Shown: positions 1 through 9,700, numbered from the stretch's first letter. The stretch is 13,698 nucleotides of DNA from Auxenochlorella pyrenoidosa (GCA_001430745.1 KQ481938.1:1859277-1872974); one strand, 5' to 3'. Made by a program: numbers and translations. Notes: a model not told the origin generated them from the sequence alone.

Positions 1-470
1 CCGCGGCCGGCGGGGGCCAGCGACAGGTTGAGCGCTCAGCAGCACGGGCGGCACAGCGCACGTCAGGTCTTATGTGCAGCAGCAGTGCTGCCTGGCCGGC
101 CTGTCGCTGTGACGCGAGGCTCCACAGCCGACGATGGGCAGCGGGAATCTTGCCAGATGTGTGGCAGTGCCAGCGTGCGGCGGCAGCGGCAATGCCCATA
201 GCCAGCGCATGGCAGGGTTAGGACAGGGCTTTGACAGCAGCTGAACAGCCGAAGGGTCGGAGCCAGTAGAGGGATTTCTGGCCTAGAGAAGGAGCCGCAG
301 CCAATCGGCGGCAAGTCACGAGCCGCAAGCCCCCTTGGGTTGCAGCATCTTTGCCGCCTGCCAAAGCGCTGCCCTGCATGCTGCTCCGACCTGGGCCCCT
401 TGGCCTCCCTGGCTGCCTCCCCCGCCCCTCACGCCCGGCCCCTCCCGTCGCCCGTGCCGCCTGCCCGCAG
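1..470 (+). other. RPL17: Intron (probably most of it) upstream of the RPL17 penultimate exon
   Basis: No stretch here encodes recognisable L17 sequence in any frame. The right end (about 380-470) is C-rich and ends in ctgcccgcag, a good acceptor feeding the exon at 471. The left edge could hold the tail of an earlier exon: cgacag followed by gttgag near 21-32 is a conceivable donor. I cannot confirm that without the preceding sequence. Confidence 0.5.
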
Positions 471-816
471 GACCTACCGCGCGCACGGCCGCATCAACGC
501 CTACATGTCGTCCCCCTGCCACATTGAGCTGATCCTGGAGGAGAAGGAGCAGGCGGTCAAGGCCGAGGCGGTGAGGCAGCAGAGCCAGCAGCGCCGCGCC
601 CCTTGTGCTGGGCCCACGTCTCGTCTTCTGGGCGCACGCCTTCCCGGCTGCTCGCCTGCTGTGAGGCAGGCCACGCCGCACGACTGCACGCAACCCAACC
701 TCCTGCCCGCCCTCTGCCCTGCCCGCGTCGTGCAGGAGGAGACCAAGGGCCGCAAGCTGAGCAAGAAGGAGCTGGCCAAGAAGCTGCGCAGCGGCACCAC
801 CAGCAAGAGCAGCTGA
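471..816 (+). CDS. RPL17: 60S ribosomal protein L17 (uL22), C-terminal part (gene starts left of window)
   Basis: Cytosolic large-subunit ribosomal protein uL22 (eukaryotic L17), which lines the peptide exit tunnel. Two exons are visible, 471-570 and 736-816 (stop TGA 814-816). They join in phase 0 across intron 571-735 (gtgagg...tgcag). The first exon encodes [20 protein letters not shown], the eukaryotic L17 signature, followed by [13 protein letters not shown]. The second encodes the lysine-rich tail [20 protein letters not shown]. The exon starts with one base completing a split codon (probably the Arg before Thr), after a pyrimidine-rich acceptor ending at 470, so 1-470 is intron at least in its right part and the N-terminal exons lie further left. 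The intron is 165 nt, a multiple of three without stops, which makes the exons look fused in raw translation. Family identity is very secure from the motif. Confidence 0.95.
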
Positions 817-960
817 GCGGCGGCCGCCCGGTTGGCTGGCCACACCCCTGCGGCGCTGGGCGACGGGCTGCCATGCAGCGCGCTGAGCCCGCTGACCAGG
901 CGCTGACACCCTGGATGTGAAAAATATACCGGAAGAGCCAGCAGGTGCTGAGCGGGAAGG

Positions 961-965
961 TTACA
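961..965 (-). promoter_or_regulatory. TGTAA polyadenylation signal for the - strand coiled-coil gene
   Basis: The + strand reads ttaca, so the - strand carries TGTAA, the green-algal nuclear polyadenylation motif. It lies about 540 nt past the stop codon at 1508. Cleavage would be expected 10-20 nt further, near 945-950, just beyond the presumed end of the convergent RPL17 transcript. A pentamer can occur by chance, hence the moderate confidence. Confidence 0.5.
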
Positions 966-1455
966 GTCGCTCAAGCGAGCATAGTGGGCACAAAGTCGAG
1001 TTTGACACTTTCAGGTTCCTCATTCGGCACAACAGCTGGCAGAGGCTGGCCTGCAGCGTATGCATGGCATTTGCACGCAGCCGACATGCTGAAGGTGGAG
1101 TGGCTGGGTTGGTGGCTGGGTGGCTTGTAGGTCAGCACAAGCGGATTGAGGGGTGTGGACAGGCATTCATCAGGCGCGCGGCAGGCATACAAAGACCACA
1201 GGGCGCTACAAAGAGTTTCTGAGAAGGGAAGTTGAATGAAAGACTGTCGAGCAGGGCGCTAGTTCACATTGGAGAAGAAGGCCAAGGCTACACAAAGCTT
1301 ATGAAACATGTGGCAAACGTACATCAAAGGACGCCAGCAAACAAGCAGCACCAGGCCCGGCTGGGCTGCAGGGTTGTTGCGAAAGGATACAGGGACAATC
1401 AGGCATCTCAGAAGGAATGGGAAGGCAGCGCCTGAGTTTCAGCTGCATGTAGAAT

Positions 1456-1501
1456 GTGGTGGGGTGGAGCAGGGTGGGTGGGGTGGGAGGGTGGGGGGAG
1501 G
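1456..1501 (+). repeat. G-rich tract with G-quadruplex potential
   Basis: Seven runs of three or more G separated by one to six bases lie immediately past the stop codon of the - strand coiled-coil gene. The + strand could form a G-quadruplex; the mRNA of that gene would be C-rich here. It is not a clean tandem repeat, only a purine-biased low-complexity run. Confidence 0.6.
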
Positions 1502-1507
1502 TCCCCA

Positions 1508-2179
1508 TCAGCCTGCTGCTGAGGCCGGCGACGGCGAGGATGGCCAGAGGGCTGCAGAGGCGGCACGGGGGGGCGGAGGAAACTGGGCGCGGGGCTGCGT
1601 GTGCGCCCCTGCCGCAGTGCCGCCAGAGCCAGCCAGGTCGGCGTATGCCCAGCTGCTGCCCCAGCTGCTGTCGTAGCCGTCTGTGCCTGCGGGGGTGCAG
1701 ACGCCGCTGCCGCAGATCTGCTCCACCACCTCGAGCACGCACTCCTGGCTGGTCAGGTGCCTGCTGATGGCGGCCGCCGCAGAGCGCGCGGGGGGCGAGG
1801 CTGCGCGGCGGTACGCGGAGCGCAGCTTCCACAGCTTGGCCTGCTCCGCCGCCAGCTCGACCTCGAGCGCGCGGTAGGCCTGCCGCTGCTGCTGCAGCGC
1901 CAGCTCGGCCGCACCCAGCCGCATGGCCAGCGCGCTCTGCGCCTGCCGCTCGCGCATCAGCTCGGCCTGCACGGCCTGCAGCTGGGCCGCCAGGCGCGCG
2001 GGCTCGGCGGGCTCGAGGCCTGCAGGCGCCCGCGCCGCGGCGCCCTCGGCGCGAGGGCTGAGCAGGGCCGCTGCTGCCGCCCCTGCCGTATAGTGGTGGT
2101 GCCGAAGCATTGGGAGGTGGCTCGGCTGCTGATCAGGTGGGACGCAATACATGCCTGCAGCATTGAGGCGAGGGACCAT
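1508..2179 (-). CDS. Unrecognised alanine-rich coiled-coil protein
   Basis: A continuous frame of 223 residues from the ATG at 2179 to the TGA at 1510-1508; I do not recognise the family. Residues about 55-127 form a strong alpha-helical coiled coil rich in Ala, Leu, Gln, Glu and Arg (for example RLAAQLQAVQAELMRERQAQ). A short helix follows (SQECVLEVVEQIC, about 144-156), then a Ser/Gly/Pro-rich disordered tail. No membrane segment is apparent. The start was chosen because the ATG sits in CCACCCATGG, a good initiation context, with an in-frame TGA shortly upstream. An alternative is that ctcaatgctgcag just upstream of 2154 is a splice acceptor, so that the protein continues from 5' exons further right (a possible donor, CCGCAG/gtgggt, is near 2402). 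The core is supported by its G/C-rich third positions; the N-terminus is uncertain. Confidence 0.6.
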   Translation of the reverse strand: MVPRLNAAGMYCVPPDQQPSHLPMLRHHHYTAGAAAAALLSPRAEGAAARAPAGLEPAEPARLAAQLQAVQAELMRERQAQSALAMRLGAAELALQQQRQAYRALEVELAAEQAKLWKLRSAYRRAASPPARSAAAAISRHLTSQECVLEVVEQICGSGVCTPAGTDGYDSSWGSSWAYADLAGSGGTAAGAHTQPRAQFPPPPRAASAALWPSSPSPASAAG

Positions 2180-3804
2180 GGGTGGCACAATCTGTCAGAG
2201 GGCTGGTGAGCTCTGGGGCGCCATGCACAGCAAGCTCGAGCTGCTGCCAGTGCGGCGAGTGTGCGGCACCGGACCGCCGCCTCGGATGCCTGGCGTCTGT
2301 GTTTCCTGCCTGCCACGTGCCTACAGAAACGCTGCATGTGCTGCTGATGTGTGAACTTGCAGCTAGATGTGTGCACACACCCAGCTGCCTCGCCAGACCC
2401 ACCTGCGGTGTTTCGAGCGCCGCGAGCGCGGACAGCGGGCGCAAGCGGGAAGGGCCTGGAGGAAAACAACGGGGCGCCGGCCTGCTGCCAGACGTATGAA
2501 GATAGTCGGGAGGCGTTCCAGGTGCAAGCGACGGCCGGGAAGAGCTTCGGGCAACGGAAGCACTCGCCTCCTGCAAAGCTTTTTAGGAACGGGGCCCGCC
2601 TGCAGCAAGCAGATAAGTGGAACCACACTGAATAGAGAGAACGCCGTCCCGGAAGTAGAACCGGCGTCGATGATTTGGTCACTTTCAGAAACCCTTGCCG
2701 CCATGTGCGCTGGGGCACTTTTTTTCCCTGTGGCTGCCCCCCTTAGCTGGCTGCGGGCAGCCTCAAGAGTTCCGTTGCCCCCGCCTATGTCTCTCATTGG
2801 AACTCAAACTTGCAAGTCATTGTTTTGAATGCAGGGCAGCACAGTGTAGACACGGCACGGGATGGCCGCCTTACTGTTGCCGTGGCCGCACTGCACACTC
2901 TGAGTCTTGGTCATGGGACTCGAGGAATGATCCACGACGTGGAATTCCATGAGTCCGGCGCTGAACCGTCTGACCCTGCCCAGCTGGTCAGCCAAACAGC
3001 CGACACTTGCCCGTGCCCGCGCCAAAATGGTCGTACTTTGTGCTGCTCACCGTCTGCGCCGCATGCGTAGCAGAACTGTGTGTTACACCTTCAGCACAGG
3101 GAGTGGCACCAGAATGTGAGCATGTCGTAATGGCAGCATGGTTGACACTGATGTTGGAGGCAGGCAAGTGCGCAAGGGCCGGCATTGCCGCCCTCCGGTG
3201 TAGCTCGAGTGCTGCTGCCCAGCCGGCAGGACCTCCCACCTTCAAATCACAGTCAAATTGTGTCAGCCCGCTCAACGACAGCACCGCGCTGCGGGCATCC
3301 ATGCAGCCACCGGTGCCCGATGTGGCGCCTGAACGCACGCTGCGCCACATGCGCTCTGCGTCATCATGATGCGAATATGAAGGCGCGCTGTCTCATAATG
3401 TCGCTACAAACGTACTTGTTCAATAGGCGAGTTATTTTCTGGTTTGCATCCAACAGTTTGCATTGCCGTTGGTGCCACCTGTGAACCACCTTCCTGCTGC
3501 CGTTATGCTGCCGACGGCACCCCCATGGCAGCTGCTCACTTTGCAAAGGGCAGTGGTCTTTCAGATCACTCCTTGCTCAGCAAAGAGCTCAATTGATTCT
3601 TGGTACACTCATCTTTAGGACAAGAGGCCTATGAGCAGCTCAGTAACTTGCAATTGCAAAGTGGAGCATCACTGCTCCCGCCCCAGCGCACGCAGCATCC
3701 TTCGCACTTGTTCACGCCACGTCCCCATCGCACAAGCGATCATCTTCTCATGCATCCTTGTTTGCACACTGAACTGTCAGGGATCCAGGACGCCCCCTTC
3801 TTGC
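2180..3804. other. Intergenic region between divergent genes; no gene supported
   Basis: About 1.6 kb lies between the - strand coiled-coil start and the + strand ParB-like start. It is less GC-rich than the flanks, especially 3370-3660. Frames of up to about 120 residues exist on both strands (around 2988-3369), but they mirror one another, show no recognisable domain and lack a strong third-position bias. The region must hold two promoters, but I see no convincing TATA box for either. It could also contain upstream or non-coding exons: a - strand donor-like acg/gtgagc lies near 3052-3044. An in-frame 58-codon extension of the ParB-like gene runs from an ATG at 3631. Confidence 0.5.
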
Positions 3805-6442
3805 ATGACCGATACGAACGTCGCCGTAGGCTTCAAGCGGGAGCGCCTTGAGGACGAAGAGACCGGTAAGACATGTAGCAGAGCCAGATTGCGCCCGGTT
3901 GCGCCGGAGGAGAAATGCCCCAGCACTGCCGCTCGCGCCTACTCACCAGTCTGCACCGACAGGGCACCAACCCGTTCGGCACAATGCCCCCCCTATCTGT
4001 GGCGCAGAGCACAAACACAAGCAGCCCAAGCACAAAGAAGCCGAGGGCGAGGGGGAGGATGGCTCAGACACTGAGCTGGATGCCTGCTGCGGGGGCAAGC
4101 ACGGCGGCAGAGGTGCGCTGCCTGCACTGGCACCGGGGGGTGTGTCGGTGTGGTCAAAAAACATTCGGCCAAACGCTCCTTGCTCTGGCACGTGTTTTTG
4201 ACAGGTTGACCAAATGTGCTGGACAGCTCCACTCATTGTCAAGCCTCGTGCTGCCACCCCGCCTGCAGCACGCCAGGTGCCAGTGCTGTCGCTGCACCCC
4301 ACCCAGCTCGCTGTTGGGATGTACCAGGTGGGCAGGTAGACTAGGAGTGGTGCGCTCACCTCAAGACGCGCCGCTTGTGCATGTGCTTACAGCGCGCAGC
4401 ATGCAGGCGCAAGCTCTCGCCTAGCGCTGCCTGCCTCCTGCCAGCAGCCAGCACCTGCAGCCTCTGCACCTTAGAGAAGGCTTCTGTCAGCTTTTCATGA
4501 AGGTCATGAAAAGGATGAAGAATGGTGGTGTGGAGGTGCAGAGGCTTGGCACCAGCACATGGGGACAGCAACGGCAGATGCACATACCGACACCCAGCCT
4601 GCCCCCCCTCCCCTGCCTCCCAGCAGGTCTCCTTCAAGGTGGGCCGGCTGAAGCAAATGCTCAAGAGCGGCAGCCTGGATGGCTACCTGAGGAGCCACCC
4701 AGTGCCGGTGATCGAGGGTCCCGGCGGCGCCCTGTTCATGACGGGTGCGCAGTCGTTCGGGGGGGTGAAAACAAGGGCGGCCAGGGTGCGGGGCAGAGGG
4801 TGTGCCTGGTTTGCCAGCATGGCGAGCCTGTGTGTACAGTCCTGCCTCGGTCTGCAAGCTGCCATCTCCGCGGGCTGTTGCTCCCACCCTCACCTGGGCG
4901 CAGACCACCACCACCTGGCCTCCGCGCTGGTCAAGCTGGCAGCGCAGGTGGACTCGCCCAAGGACAGGGCCAAGGGCAGGAGCAAGGTGCCGCAGGCGAG
5001 CTTGCGGGCGCCCGAGGCAGGGACGCACTCCTCGCGACGTGTGGGGGGTCTGCCCTTCCACGCTAGTTGCGTTCCCTGCTGCCAATCGCAAGCTCAGCTC
5101 GCAGCTCACGGCTGTCGGGATCCCCGCCTCCTACCCTTTGCCCCGGGCCCCCCTGCAGCCGTACACTGAGCCAGCTGACAAGGCGCTGAGCCGGGACTGG
5201 AGCAGGGATGAGGAGGAGAGCCCCGACTTCTGGCAGGACCTGATTGACAAGCAGGTGCTGCGCACCCTGATTGGACGGTACATCTGTACATGCGCAACCC
5301 CGTGGTGCATGACACTGTGCGACACAGGGTTATGACTGTCTGTGGCCATCTGTGGCCAGCATCCCCTCGGGACCTTGCTGCCTGGCATCTGGACCTGCTT
5401 CCAACCCTATGTCCCACCCCCAGTGCACGTGGGCGGGCCACCTGAAGCGAACACTGAAGGCAGGGGATGACGGCCAGCCGCTGGTGCAGTATGCTTATGA
5501 AACGCTGAGCCCAGCAGACCTGATGGCACAGATGCCCAAGGATGTAACGGGTGGGCTGCAGGAACGGCGCCGCTGCCATGCAGCCAGCAACGTGGCAGAC
5601 GAGACCGGCCAAGTGATTCGCTTTCGGTATTGCCTGAGCAGCCACGCACCCAGTTCTTCATGGAGCCCACAGCAGGCACAGCGCCTGCAGATTGCTGCCA
5701 CAGCTTGCCCAGTACGCTCGCTCTTGTGCCAGGGCCCGTGCGCTGCAACTCCTCCCGCCGGCAGCACGACGGCTCACCCAGCAGCGCTGCCCCCCCTCCA
5801 CGCCCTACAGGGCTGCGGGACGACCCATACCGCAGCCTGGCCGCCTATGTGCGCTACGCCCGGGGGTACAGCAAGCCCAAGGCGGGCGGGCGGGCGGGCG
5901 GCAACGAGCAGCCCGAGTTCTTTGTGGAGTTCAAGTGGGCCCAGGTCAGGGACCGCTGGTGTGCTGTGTTTGTGCGGATTCCAACTTAAACACGAGGGAG
6001 GGTCTTGTTTGCCAGGCGCCATGCCCTGCCCCAGGCACCCACCCTCCTGTGCCACTGCAGTTCCTGCTGGGCAAGATGGGGGAGCTGCAGGGCGAGCCAG
6101 ACAACGCGCATGTGAGCGGGAGCTTGCGCACTGCTCAGGAGCTGCTCAGGGGTGGTTTGCTCACTGATGGACAGACGTGGCTGGCACCCAGTGCAGACGT
6201 CGCTGCGGGTCATCATCTGGTTATGCAAGAGGTATCAGCTTGTTTCTCCGGTGCCAGCAGAAGCCCTTGCCAACGCCACGAGCGTCGCTGCTTGAAACCC
6301 ACTTGAACCGCAGGTGCTGGCGGCTGCCCTGGATCACGCAAAGAGCCCGGATGCAGCAGACCTCCCCGGGTACATTGGGCACAAGAAGAGGATGAAACAG
6401 GAGGCTGAGCAGGAGGAGGGCGGCATACAGGACGAGGGCTAA
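3805..6442 (+). CDS. ParB-like protein (ParBc_2 / PF08857 type, ParB-sulfiredoxin fold)
   Basis: Ten exons in phase: 3805-3865, 4008-4112, 4269-4327, 4627-4744, 4904-4986, 5159-5254, 5424-5550, 5811-5944, 6061-6111, 6314-6442 (TAA); 963 nt, 320 residues. An acidic/His/Lys-rich N-terminus (to about 55) precedes the domain. Family motifs in order are LSLHPTQLAVGMYQ (62-75), VSFKV, a GPGG loop, DHHHL (115-119), DFWQDLI, LRDDPYRSLA (218-227), FFVEFKWAQ (253-261) and LPGY (295-298), then a charged tail. They match the bacterial family known as putative ParB-like nuclease, whose reaction is not established, so I assign the fold and not an activity. All introns are GT-AG. Exon 5 could end earlier, at CAG/gtggac, also in phase. 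The start is uncertain: an in-frame ATG at 3631 would add 58 residues with a signal-anchor-like stretch. Exon 8 carries a GGGC repeat. The gene is on the same strand as ISA2 downstream, with no functional link seen. Confidence 0.85.
5881..5902 (+). repeat. GGGC microsatellite inside ParB-like exon 8
   Basis: About five tandem copies of GGGC run in the coding strand and encode a Gly/Ala/Arg linker (KAGGRAGGN, about residues 240-248). This linker sits between the LRDDPYRSLA block and the FFVEFKWA block. Four consecutive G3 runs with single-base loops make it a textbook G-quadruplex candidate in DNA and mRNA. It probably arose by replication slippage in a surface loop. Confidence 0.8.
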
Positions 6443-6796
6443 CCGCTCGGGCAGAATACGCAGGCCAGAAGCACGTGCAGCATGTCAGCGTGGCCAGTTG
6501 TTGCAGCCAGCAGACTTGTGCATGACGAAGCCTTGCGTGCCATGCTGCACTGCCTCTGTGGACACCCTCTCGTGCCACCATGATGAGCAAGTGCTGCTGC
6601 AGCCGCGTCTGCCGCCGCTGCCACGCTGAGGCCGGCGGCAAGAATTGAAGAGGGTGGGCCGCCATCAGTCGTTAAGAACCCTTTTATACAGTGCGGTGGC
6701 CTTCGATCACGGCACTCGAGACGAGAGGCCGCTTCTCTTTTTCGTTTTTGGCGGTGCCGGTTCCTTGCGCATCCACGGGGCTTCCGGAGCTCTGTC
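6443..6796 (+). promoter_or_regulatory. Spacer: ParB-like 3' UTR and ISA2 promoter / 5' UTR
   Basis: This 354-base spacer has no coding signal. No exact TGTAA follows the ParB-like stop, so its mRNA end cannot be placed. The sequence becomes less GC-rich from about 6650. It contains a TATA-like element at 6683-6688 and a T-rich stretch at 6733-6748 shortly before the ISA2 start codon. Confidence 0.55.
6681..6690 (+). promoter_or_regulatory. TATA-like element upstream of ISA2
   Basis: The sequence CTTTTATACA lies about 110 bases before the ISA2 start codon at 6797. A start site 25-35 bases downstream would give a 5' UTR of roughly 75-85 nt with no intervening ATG. It is the only good TATA match in this spacer. 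Confidence 0.45.
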
Positions 6797-9700
6797 ATGA
6801 ACTTGAATTGCCATGATCGGGCCTTGATGGGTCCGACATTCTGCAGCGGCAGCAGGCCAGCGCACACTGCTCTGACCCTGCAGCGAGCGCCCCTGCGACA
6901 CGCTCGGCAGCCGATTATTCATCCTGCAAAATGTCTGGAACAGCATGACGGCGGCAAACCGGCCAGGGGTCTTCGCTGCAGGGTGGCAGCGACGGCTGCG
7001 CCGCCGGCGCCAGCCGCCGCTGCGACCAGCACCAAGCCTTCCGTGACCAGCAGTTGGCCCTGCAAGGGCGGAGAGCTGGTGAGCCTGCCGCCGTCCCTTG
7101 CGTCCCCTGCGCGCATGCCCACAGGCTGCACTTGGGGGCCATGAGATCTTGGCGTGCCGGCGGGACGCTGCAGCCTGCTGCCCTGTGCGCCATGCGGCCG
7201 CCCCCCGCCCCCTTACCGCAGGTCAAGGTGCTGCAGCGCGGCCCTGTGGCGGGCAGCGAGCAGCACCAGATCACCGTTGTGCTGGACACCAGTTACATGG
7301 TGCAGGGCAAGGGCATCGCCGAGGGGTCGACCGTCGAGCTGCACTGGTGCGCAGCGCGCATGGACTGCTGCCGCCCACGCGCCGCGCTCTGGCCTGGCAT
7401 GCCGTGGCGGATGCATGAGCGCATGCTGCGATCGTGCGTGCTCAGAACAAGGGTGCATGCAGGGGCAGGGGCCTCCCTGCAGCCGGCTCGGGTTGTAGGT
7501 CGCCTGTCACCATCAGTGGCCCGGGCGAGCTGGCTACACCTGGGGCACCTGGCATCCTGTCCAGTTGTGGATGCCAGGGGTTCGCCCTGTTGACAAGCCG
7601 CCGCTGCACCCTGCGCCCACCCTGCAGGGGCGTGTACCGCTCCTCCCCCCACCTGTGGCAGCACCCCGCAGCAGTCGTCCCCCAGGGCAGCAGTAAGGAT
7701 GAGCGGTCGGGGGCGATGCGCAGCGCCATGGCGCCCTCGGCAGACGGCCGCCAGTACAGCCTCACGCTGAGCGTGCCCGCCGAGCTGGCGCCCCTCACCC
7801 TGGCCTGCGTGCTGCACGTGACGCCGCCGCCCGGCGCCAATGGCGGCGCCCGTCCACGCTTCCTCACCCCCCTGCGCGGCCGCCACTTCTCCGCGCTCAT
7901 CGGCTGCTCCCCCGGCAGCGCGGCGCAGCCGGGACCGCTGCTGCTGCCGCCGCAGCCAGCGCCGCACGGAGCGGCAGCGCCAGCTGCGGGGCAGGCACGC
8001 GGCAGGGGCGGCAGGGGGGTGGTGGACACGGCGCCGGGGGCGGCGGCGGCGGGGTACCGCCCCGTGAGCTTTGCGGTGCGGTGCCGCGGCGCGGAGCGCG
8101 TCTGCCTGGTGCTGCTGCGCCCGCAGGAGGAGGGGGAGTGGGGGTGGGTGGAGCTGGCGCTGGACCCGGTGCTCAACCGCAGCGGCGAGCTGTGGCACAT
8201 CGCGGGTGGGCGCGGCGGGCGGCGGCGCCTTGTTCCAAGGGCAGGGCGCATGGTGGCCTGCAGCCGCAAGACCCCCCGCCGCAGCAGTGCCCACAGGCTC
8301 GCGCATGCGGAGGCCGCTGCCATCCCACCTCCTCTATGCAAGCGTTCACCGAGGCAGGCTGGCGCCCGCGCTCCCCTCCATCCCGCAGTGGAGGGCCTGC
8401 ACAGCCTGGAGGGGCTGTGCTACGGCTGGCGCCTGGAGGGCGACGTGTCCTGGGAGTCGGGCTCCCGCATCCAGCCATGTGAGCTCCCCGCTTGCAGCTG
8501 GCCCCGGTGCGACATGCACAAGGGGGTGCACACCAGTGCACTGCCCCCCATGCAGCATACCCCCCAGCTAGCTCTGCCCTGTCAAGCTGCCGCTGAATCC
8601 CTGCCGCCCCCGGCAACTGGCCAGCCTCCCCTGCTGCCGCTCACGCTCACGGCCGCCGCCCCCGCCGCGCGCTCCCTCCCCCCTTTACAGACCAGCTGCT
8701 GCTCGACCCCTGCTGCCCCTCGCTGCGCTACTTCCCCGCCGGGCCCGCCGCCGAGGGCTCCCCCCTGCCGCTGCCAGCTGTCGAGCTGCCCGACGGCCGC
8801 CAGGTGGCCGCGCTGAGCAGCCTGGATGGCCTGGCGGCGGGCGCGGCGTGGCAGGCGGCGGCGGCCCGCGGCGGCGGCCCCGCCGAGCAGCCGCAGTTTG
8901 TGCCTGGCCCAGACCACTCGCTGGAGGAGCTGCGGGTGATGGAGGTTGACGTGCGCACCTTTGCGCGGGGTGAGCGCAGCCGCCGCCCCCGGCGGCGTGC
9001 CTGACTGCAGGGGCATGCGGCTGCGTGCCCAACCCGGCCCGAGATGCTCCCTTTTCGCCCCGCTCTGCCGCCCACATGGCTCTGCTCCTCCCCAGCCTGC
9101 CAATCGAGCCGCCTCCTCACCCCCCCCCCTCTCTCCGCCTGGCCCTCTTCAGGCAAGGAGGTGCAGCACCCGGGGACGTACCTGGGCGTGGCAGAGCGCG
9201 CGGCGCACATCCGAGCGGTGGGGGCCAACGCGGTGGTCGTCACACCCTGCTACGCAACCGCAAAGGGTGAGGGCGGGGGTGGGTGGGTGCACCTCGCCCG
9301 TGTCCCAGCCTGCAGAGCTCTCGGTCCCTGGAGCGAGGCCAGCAAGGGGGTGTGCGCTGCGCTCCCGGTGCAGCCGCCTGACCGCCCTTCCTTGCTGGCT
9401 CCTAGCCTGCTGCACCCCACACTCCTGCCTGCGACGTGCGCTGCGCCCGCTGCCCTGGGCAGGCATCGGCCTGCTGTCACGTGCCGCGGTGCACCTCATG
9501 GCGGCAGACCCGACGCTTGCCTGCGACAGCAGCACCAGCGTTGCTGCGGCGGCCGAGTTTCGGGGCATGGTCTCGCAGCTGCACGCGGCGGGCATTGAAG
9601 TCTACCTCATGGTGGGGGCAGGGCCCGTATGGGGGCCTGGAGGGAGAGGAGGTCTGTCGGGTCTGCAGCCTGGGATGGTGCACGCCCCTTAGTCGGGCCT

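Larger units (their letters stand above)
817..1507. other. Convergent 3' UTRs of RPL17 (+) and the coiled-coil gene (-)
   Basis: No coding signal is visible in this 691-base gap between two convergent stop codons. The RPL17 message has no exact TGTAA; a TGTGA followed by A-rich sequence at 916-926 is the nearest candidate for its end. The - strand message has a perfect TGTAA at 965-961, which implies a 3' UTR of about 550 nt for the coiled-coil gene and little or no overlap between the two transcripts. G-rich repeats occur at 1096-1130 and 1456-1501. Confidence 0.6.

Noticed and set aside
316..909. A 197-codon open frame on the - strand opposite RPL17
   Set aside because: It covers the RPL17 exons and introns in antisense; the + strand L17 motif is unambiguous.
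3083..3087. A second - strand TGTAA in the divergent spacer
   Set aside because: There is no supported - strand coding sequence upstream of it (3090-3600), so it is most likely a chance pentamer.
4113..4626. Direct splice from ParB-like exon 2 to the exon starting at 4627
   Set aside because: The phases do not match. Inserting the short exon 4269-4327, which encodes the family motif LHPTQLAVGM, restores the phase on both sides.
5255..5335. Read-through of ParB-like exon 6 into VLRTLIGRYICTCATPW
   Set aside because: Extending the exon ends in TGA, and the later donors (for example GGACG/gtacat) give the wrong phase for exon 7. The donor CAG/gtgctg at 5255 gives DKQ joined to CTWAGHL in phase.
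7293..8341. Two overlapping - strand open frames of about 300-340 codons
   Set aside because: They are shadows of the long GC-rich ISA2 exon 3; no family resemblance and Arg/Ala-biased composition.
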